Below are positions 41,239 through 45,705 of a DNA stretch of 45,705 nt, piece by piece. Location: the NCBI GenBank assembly GCA_910586965.1, contig CAJUMF010000028.1, positions 1 to 45,705 of the forward strand. Direction: 5' to 3'. The translations under genes and the position numbers were made by a program. The number at the start of each line of letters is the position of its first letter. Position 1 is the first letter of the stretch. This stretch comes from an uncultured Dorea sp. GTDB taxonomy: Bacteria; Bacillota; Clostridia; Lachnospirales; Lachnospiraceae. The notes below the pieces were generated by a model. That model did not search any database. It was not told the DNA's origin and saw only the letters and a program-made list of their open reading frames with translations.

Positions 41239-42660
41239 CTAAACCACTTTCACCCCATATTTCCCCAACTCGCCAGTGACAAATTCCCGCGTTTCCCGTA
41301 TCTCTTCCATAATATACCGCACATCCTCTTCGCTCGCATTCACCATCCCATAATTCTTCACACAGTTATGGATATAAGAGCGTTTCGCTTTTGCAAGGTC
41401 ATATTCCCTCGCCCGTATCATAGACGGCTCTTCCGGGAACACAAGGGTTTCCCCGGGAATCTCTTCATCCGGATTGCCGAAAGAAACCTTGATTCCGTTC
41501 TGCTTTGCAAAGGTAAGCTGGGGCATCGTATGCTTGCCTGCCCCCGTATACTCGGTCTCCTGCACGATAATAAACTGGTCTTTATCCATCTCCTGCGCCA
41601 GCGCAAATGCCGCCGTCAGAGACGTGTTTCCCGCCGGGCCTCTCTCGTACCCTTCCAGGATTGCAAGCGCCTGGGTGATGTAAAATACCTCCCCCTGTTT
41701 TACCGTCACATAGCGGTCCATATACCTTAATGTCCTCGCCGCATTCCTGGGGCAGTCGGAGCGGTCCGGCCATGTGATGAACGGTATGGCAAATCCCGTG
41801 TGGCCCGTGGTACAGGACTTTCGGTTAAAATCGCGGTCAGATGCCATATGAAGGCCCTTAAGGTCGATGCTTGCCCCTACAATCTCCACGTTTTTCGCCC
41901 CGGCTTTCTGTATGCCCCTTGCGGTGCCGGTGAGGTTGCCGCCCCCTGCATTGGTACACACAACCATGTCCGGCTCGCGCCCAAAACGTTCCCGGCACTG
42001 CATCACCAGCTCATACCCCAAGGTTTCCACCCCCGCGATGCCAAAAGGCGTGTAGAGGGATGCATTGAAATACCCGGTATCCTCTAAAAGTCCCAAAAAA
42101 GTAGTAAACAGCTCCGGCCCTACCGTGAGCTGGATTACTTCCGCGCCGTAAGCCTCGCAGATGCGCTGTTTTTCCAAAATCTCCGGCTGGCCTCTTTTTT
42201 CATTGTCGTAACACTCCTGCACGACGATGCATTTCAGGCCGTTCATCGCCGCCTGCGCCGCCACCGCCGCGCCGTAGTTCCCGCTGGTAGCGGAGATAAC
42301 GCCTTTATATCCGAGACGTTTTGCGTGATAGACAGCGATTGCCGCCCGCCTCGCCTTGAAACTTCCCGACGCGTTACATGCCTCGTCCTTTATGAAAATC
42401 CTTGCGCCCTTGCCCTCCGGCGCATATTTCCGCGCCAGCGCGGTAAGATTCCTCATTTCCAGGAGAGGCGTATTGCCCACTCCGTTATCCGCCTGGATTT
42501 TCTGCATTTCCTCCATAGAGTAGCCCGTTTCTTCCATCATCCGCTGGTAGTCAAATCCGATGCCCTCATACTCAAAATCTTCATAATCTAAACCCATGGC
42601 GTCTCTCATGATGTCATTCTTCCTCGCATTGACCGCCTCGTATGACATATCTTTCGCCAT
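41239..42660 (-). CDS. ortB: 2-amino-4-ketopentanoate thiolase, beta subunit (PLP-dependent)
   Basis: In the oxidative branch of ornithine fermentation this enzyme splits 2-amino-4-ketopentanoate with CoA to acetyl-CoA and D-alanine. The beta subunit carries pyridoxal phosphate. The product has 473 residues of the fold-type II PLP group: NASGSFKARRA with Schiff-base K102, ISATSGNYGAAVA, and the phosphate loop TNAGGGNLTGT (about 238-248). The N-terminal about 60 residues (MAKDMSYEAVNARKNDIM) are typical of OrtB. It starts one base into the ortA stop codon (TGATG), with GGGGGTGAG upstream. OrtB-type enzymes resemble threonine synthase and diaminopropionate ammonia-lyase, but the pairing with ortA and ord decides the call. 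Confidence 0.93.
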   Translation of the reverse strand: MAKDMSYEAVNARKNDIMRDAMGLDYEDFEYEGIGFDYQRMMEETGYSMEEMQKIQADNGVGNTPLLEMRNLTALARKYAPEGKGARIFIKDEACNASGSFKARRAAIAVYHAKRLGYKGVISATSGNYGAAVAAQAAMNGLKCIVVQECYDNEKRGQPEILEKQRICEAYGAEVIQLTVGPELFTTFLGLLEDTGYFNASLYTPFGIAGVETLGYELVMQCRERFGREPDMVVCTNAGGGNLTGTARGIQKAGAKNVEIVGASIDLKGLHMASDRDFNRKSCTTGHTGFAIPFITWPDRSDCPRNAARTLRYMDRYVTVKQGEVFYITQALAILEGYERGPAGNTSLTAAFALAQEMDKDQFIIVQETEYTGAGKHTMPQLTFAKQNGIKVSFGNPDEEIPGETLVFPEEPSMIRAREYDLAKAKRSYIHNCVKNYGMVNASEEDVRYIMEEIRETREFVTGELGKYGVKVV

Positions 42661-42968
42661 CAGCTCTCACCCCCAAATAATATCTCTTTAAGCTGCCGCT
42701 CGATTCTCAGAAGTTCAGGCTGAAATTCCCCGTAATCATGTATGTAACCTGGATTTACCGCTGTCGGATACCCTTCCGTAATCCTTCCGGCAGTCGTCTT
42801 TATTTTCACCGGCTCCCCCTCCTTTGCATCCGAAAGAGCCTCCCCCTTTACCCACATCTTCAGGTCGCACCTCTGCGTGTCCTCCGGAACCTGGGGGGCG
42901 CGTTTGCCGGCCGGAAGAACGACATTTTCAATCTGTATCCAATCGCCCTTTTTTACGAATAGGCTCAT
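42660..42968 (-). CDS. ortA: 2-amino-4-ketopentanoate thiolase, alpha subunit
   Basis: The small subunit of the thiolase has 102 residues. KKGDWIQIENVVLPAGKRAP, then CDLKMWVKGEAL and GRITEGYPTAVNPGYIHDYG match my memory of OrtA. ATG at 42968 is chosen; two in-frame GTGs upstream lie too close to the AAAGGAG. It directly precedes ortB, overlapping by one base, and follows ord after 49 nt. Alone it has no known activity; it works as a complex with OrtB. Confidence 0.9.
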   Translation of the reverse strand: MSLFVKKGDWIQIENVVLPAGKRAPQVPEDTQRCDLKMWVKGEALSDAKEGEPVKIKTTAGRITEGYPTAVNPGYIHDYGEFQPELLRIERQLKEILFGGES

Positions 42969-43017
42969 ACTAACCACCACACTCCTTTCCTCTGCACATT
43001 ATAGCACAGGCAGATAT

Positions 43018-44076
43018 TTATACAAGTTTCTTATCTGCTTTGATCAAATCCCTGAAATCGCCCATAATCGCATGAGGCACAGGAATATCCAGCATGGTGA
43101 TGACGCCCGGCTCCGCATTGATGCAGTGGGGGATGCAGTTCATAATCATCGCCATAGTGCCGATGCCGCCATCAATCTCCGGGGTGTTGGACATATTTAC
43201 CGGAGGAACAGAGTCCATCACCACATAGTCCCCTGTGCAGATGCCCGCCCGCTCCGGCTCAATCTGCTGAGGATGCTCCATATCAAGCTTTCTTTCGCCG
43301 TCGACGTCCACCCATCCTTTCATCGCCACGCCCGCCACAGAGCCTTTTGCCGCAAATCCATAGGGCGACTTTCTGTCAACGTCCGTGATGATGGGCTCCA
43401 TATCCTGCCCGAAACTCTCCCATTTCCAGCCAAGGGCATCGCAGATCATCATCGTGGACTCCGCAAATCCCACATGCCCCGCCATGGTGCCGTCCGCTTT
43501 CTTCCGGTCAAACTCCTCGACCGAAATCCCGATTCCCTGCTCCTCCATAACGGCAGGCCCGAAAGGCGACAAAGAGTTCACCCTTCTTGACGTAATATGG
43601 TTTACTTCCTCACACGCCGCCGTCCACAAAACCACAAGCAAATCCATGATAAGCCCCGGGTTGATTCCTGTACCCATAACGGATACGCCGTTTTTCTTCG
43701 CGCACTCGTCAAGTTTCTTCGTAAGCTCCGGCTCTTTTGCTTTCGGATAAGCCATCTCCTCCGCCGAGGTAATGACATTCATCCCCCGCTCCATCACGAA
43801 TACCAGCTTATCATACACATCCTTTGTAAAAGAATTGGTGCAGACCACCACGATATCCGCCGCTCCCGGACGGATGACCTCCTCCGGCGTGCCTACCGTC
43901 ACATCCTGCCTGTCTCCCTTAACAATGTCCGGAATCACGTCATACATGCTCTTTCCGAGCTTGCCGCCGATATCAATGGCTCCCACGATATCCACGCCCT
44001 TTTTCTTCGCCAGCATCCTGCCGATGCCGCCGCCCATAGCTCCAAGCCCCCAAAGGATCACTTTCACATTTTCCAT
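43018..44076 (-). CDS. ord: 2,4-diaminopentanoate dehydrogenase
   Basis: This NAD(P)-dependent enzyme oxidatively deaminates 2,4-diaminopentanoate to 2-amino-4-ketopentanoate, the substrate of OrtAB. The product has 352 residues. The Rossmann motif GLGAMGGGIGRML is at about 9-21, and VVCTNSF and GTGINPGLIMD fit the dihydrodipicolinate-reductase-like fold. ATG at 44076 is chosen because GAGGAGG stands 8 nt upstream; the longer open frame to 44298 lies inside the symporter gene. It follows the symporter by 32 nt and precedes ortA. Confidence 0.93.
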   Translation of the reverse strand: MENVKVILWGLGAMGGGIGRMLAKKKGVDIVGAIDIGGKLGKSMYDVIPDIVKGDRQDVTVGTPEEVIRPGAADIVVVCTNSFTKDVYDKLVFVMERGMNVITSAEEMAYPKAKEPELTKKLDECAKKNGVSVMGTGINPGLIMDLLVVLWTAACEEVNHITSRRVNSLSPFGPAVMEEQGIGISVEEFDRKKADGTMAGHVGFAESTMMICDALGWKWESFGQDMEPIITDVDRKSPYGFAAKGSVAGVAMKGWVDVDGERKLDMEHPQQIEPERAGICTGDYVVMDSVPPVNMSNTPEIDGGIGTMAMIMNCIPHCINAEPGVITMLDIPVPHAIMGDFRDLIKADKKLV

Positions 44077-44108
44077 AGATTTTAACCTCCTCATGAAATA
44101 CCAGTTTT

Positions 44109-45482
44109 TTATTCTTGCTTTGCAGAATTTTTTTCTTCTTTTATCTGTGCAAAATATTCTCTCGTCAGTTTCACTACCACCGGACTTAAGACAATCAGCG
44201 CAATCAGGTTCGGAACCGCCATCAGGCCGTTGCATGTATCGGCAAGATCCCACACAAAACCAAGACCGCCCATAGAGCCGATTACGATAAAGATACACCA
44301 GAGAATCCGAAGAGGCATGACTGTTTTCTCCCCGAACAGATACTCTGCCGCTTTCTCGCAGTAATAATTTGCCGAAATCAGGCAGGAGAACCCGAACAGC
44401 ACGATGCTGAACATAACAATGTAACTTCCTATCGTGCCGGGCAGCGCCGTCTCAAACGCTTTCATCGTCAGCGCGGCCCCGTCAAGCCCGCTCTTCCACT
44501 CGCCGGAAATCACAATGGCAAGCCCGGTAATAGTCGCCACGATAATGGTGTCAACAAAAACCTCTGTCGCACCCCAGATTCCCTGTTCCACCGGATGACT
44601 TACCTTTGCGCTTGCATGGATGATGGGAGAGCTGCCAAGACCTGCCTCATTGGAAAACATACCTCTTGCCATACCCTTTGTCAGCATCACCATAAAGGTC
44701 GTTCCCGCAAATCCGCCGGTTGCCCCCGCCGGAGTAAACGCACACCGGACAATTTCCGCAAGAGCAGACGGCACTTGCCCGATATTGAGTATAATGATTC
44801 CAAGCCCCGCCGCAACATAAAGCCCGCACATAAAAGGCGTCAAAAACTGGCACACATTGGAAATCCTGCTGATTCCCCCAAGGATGACCGCTCCTGCCAG
44901 AATGGAAAAGACAATGCCGGTGGCAAGGGGCGGGATTCCAAACTGCGCCTCTACGGAATGGCACATGGAATTGGTGTCCACAATCGCTCCTACTACAAAG
45001 TACGCAACAATAACCATAACCGCAAAGAATCCTGCCAGGATTTTGGACTTAAGCCCCTTCGATATATAATACATCGCTCCGCCGGAAAATTCCCCGTTCT
45101 CTTTCTTTTCCCGGTAATGGATGCCAAGGGTGACCTCCGAGAACTTCGTAGCCATGCCAAAGAGAGCAGACACCCACATCCAGAACACCGCACCCGGGCC
45201 GCCAAGGGCAACCGCAGTCGCCACCCCGGCAACATTTCCCGTTCCCACAACCGCCGCGATTGAAGTGAGCGCCGCTTTCCCGGAAGAAATCGAGCCGTCC
45301 CCTTCCGTACTCTTAAATGCCTTCCCAATCGTGTTTTTAATAATGTATCCGAACTTTCTGAACTGTAAAAATCCAAGCCTGGCAGACAGGAAGATGCCCA
45401 CGCCGAGAATCAGGAAAATCATATACGGACCCCATACTAATTCGTTGATCTTCCCATTAATTTCATAGATCACATCACTCAT
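44109..45482 (-). CDS. sodium:alanine/glycine symporter (AGCS family)
   Basis: The product has 457 residues with about ten transmembrane segments. The AGCS signature is seen in GTGNVAGVATAVALGGPGAV (about 80-100), and NEAGLGSSPIIHA lies at about 278-290. Family members take up alanine, glycine or related amino acids with sodium. Lying first in the ord-ortA-ortB operon, it may import an amino acid for the pathway or export the alanine made by the thiolase; the direction is a guess. AAAGGAGG stands 8 nt before the ATG. Promoter-like elements lie about 50 bp upstream. Confidence 0.93.
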   Translation of the reverse strand: MSDVIYEINGKINELVWGPYMIFLILGVGIFLSARLGFLQFRKFGYIIKNTIGKAFKSTEGDGSISSGKAALTSIAAVVGTGNVAGVATAVALGGPGAVFWMWVSALFGMATKFSEVTLGIHYREKKENGEFSGGAMYYISKGLKSKILAGFFAVMVIVAYFVVGAIVDTNSMCHSVEAQFGIPPLATGIVFSILAGAVILGGISRISNVCQFLTPFMCGLYVAAGLGIIILNIGQVPSALAEIVRCAFTPAGATGGFAGTTFMVMLTKGMARGMFSNEAGLGSSPIIHASAKVSHPVEQGIWGATEVFVDTIIVATITGLAIVISGEWKSGLDGAALTMKAFETALPGTIGSYIVMFSIVLFGFSCLISANYYCEKAAEYLFGEKTVMPLRILWCIFIVIGSMGGLGFVWDLADTCNGLMAVPNLIALIVLSPVVVKLTREYFAQIKEEKNSAKQE

Positions 45483-45513
45483 TAAATTTGTTCCTCCTTT
45501 ACGTTAAAATAGT

Positions 45514-45560
45514 TCCGTGCGCACGTTATAATATACATATGTATGCTATATTGAACATAC
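45514..45560 (-). promoter_or_regulatory. probable promoter of the ornithine cluster
   Basis: On the minus strand a TTCAAT -35-like box is followed after 16 bp by TATTAT. Two small palindromes surround it: TACATATGTA, and GTGCGCAC near the likely start site. The latter could be a regulator site. The match is moderate. Confidence 0.4.
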
Positions 45561-45647
45561 TAACACACTATTCTGTAAAGTTCAACAAAAAATATCATTT
45601 GTTTACACATATTTTTGCCATTCTATTATAGATTTTCAGATAAATTA

Positions 45648-45705
45648 TGATATAATCTCATCTTTGACAGTTGATTAGAGATACAGGTGCCACAATCCAT
45701 GAAAA
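45648..45705 (+). promoter_or_regulatory. extended -10 promoter and start of a leader at the window edge
   Basis: TGATATAAT (45648-45656) is a perfect extended -10 on the plus strand. The expected transcript starts near 45663 and reads GAGATACAGGTGCCACAATC before the window ends. This resembles the 5' strand of a lysine riboswitch only weakly, and the rest of the element is not available. No gene is visible. Confidence 0.45.

Noticed and set aside
42877..43590. 237-codon plus-strand ORF opposite ortA and ord
   Set aside because: It lies across two well-supported genes and the gap between them, has low-complexity His/Arg composition and no start signal.
44595..45263. 222-codon plus-strand ORF opposite the symporter gene
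   Set aside because: It is antisense to a clear membrane transporter gene, is full of Arg/His/Ser/Pro without any domain, and has no ribosome binding site. It follows from the codon usage of the opposite strand.

Overview
This window spans the chromosomal replication origin of a low-GC Gram-positive bacterium, most likely a Lachnospiraceae-type Clostridia. The evidence is the gene order (serS, DUF4446, parB, parA, rsmG, mnmG, mnmE, jag, yidC, yidD, rnpA, rpmH, then dnaA, dnaN, yaaA, recF, gyrB, gyrA), Bacillota-type parS sites, a DUF3881 gene, strong AGGAGG-type ribosome binding sites, and a Stickland ornithine-degradation cluster. No taxonomic search was possible, so the family is an inference.

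Layout. Positions 1-956 hold the 5' part of an ORF6N-domain gene that runs off the left edge, plus a tRNA-Arg(CCT). Positions 1006-4407 encode a large secreted M6-like metalloprotease. Positions 4475-15932 are the left arm of the origin, all on the minus strand: DUF3881, serS, DUF4446, parB, parA, two parS sites, rsmG, mnmG, mnmE, jag, yidC, yidD, rnpA and rpmH. oriC lies at about 15933-16282 and has a 43-nt palindrome built around two inverted DnaA boxes. Weaker boxes lie between dnaA and dnaN. The right arm (16283-24811) runs on the plus strand from dnaA to gyrA and ends at a clear terminator.

From about 25 kb the window becomes accessory. A C_GCAxxG_C_C redox-type protein and a peroxide-stress YaaA homologue are followed by a regulator/ABC-2 exporter module (26493-30908). 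There the response regulator and sensor kinase are fused into one ORF that has lost the DNA-recognition half of the regulator. A two-gene restriction-modification-like pair (30996-34821) follows, consisting of a large adenine methyltransferase and a small PD-(D/E)XK nuclease candidate. It is visibly more AT-rich than its neighbours. Next come a second two-component/ABC module of the BceRS-BceAB type (34911-39875), a broken Rpn/PD-(D/E)XK gene, and a RelB/RelE-type toxin-antitoxin pair with its own promoter and operator.

The right end (41239-45482) encodes the oxidative branch of ornithine fermentation on the minus strand: a sodium:amino-acid symporter, 2,4-diaminopentanoate dehydrogenase, and both subunits of 2-amino-4-ketopentanoate thiolase. 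The enzymes that supply 2,4-diaminopentanoate are not in the window. At the extreme right edge a new plus-strand transcript appears to begin.

The best candidates for something undescribed are the methyltransferase/nuclease pair, the regulator-kinase fusion with its duplicated 20-bp operator, and a 27-nt perfect palindrome inside the ORF6N coding sequence.
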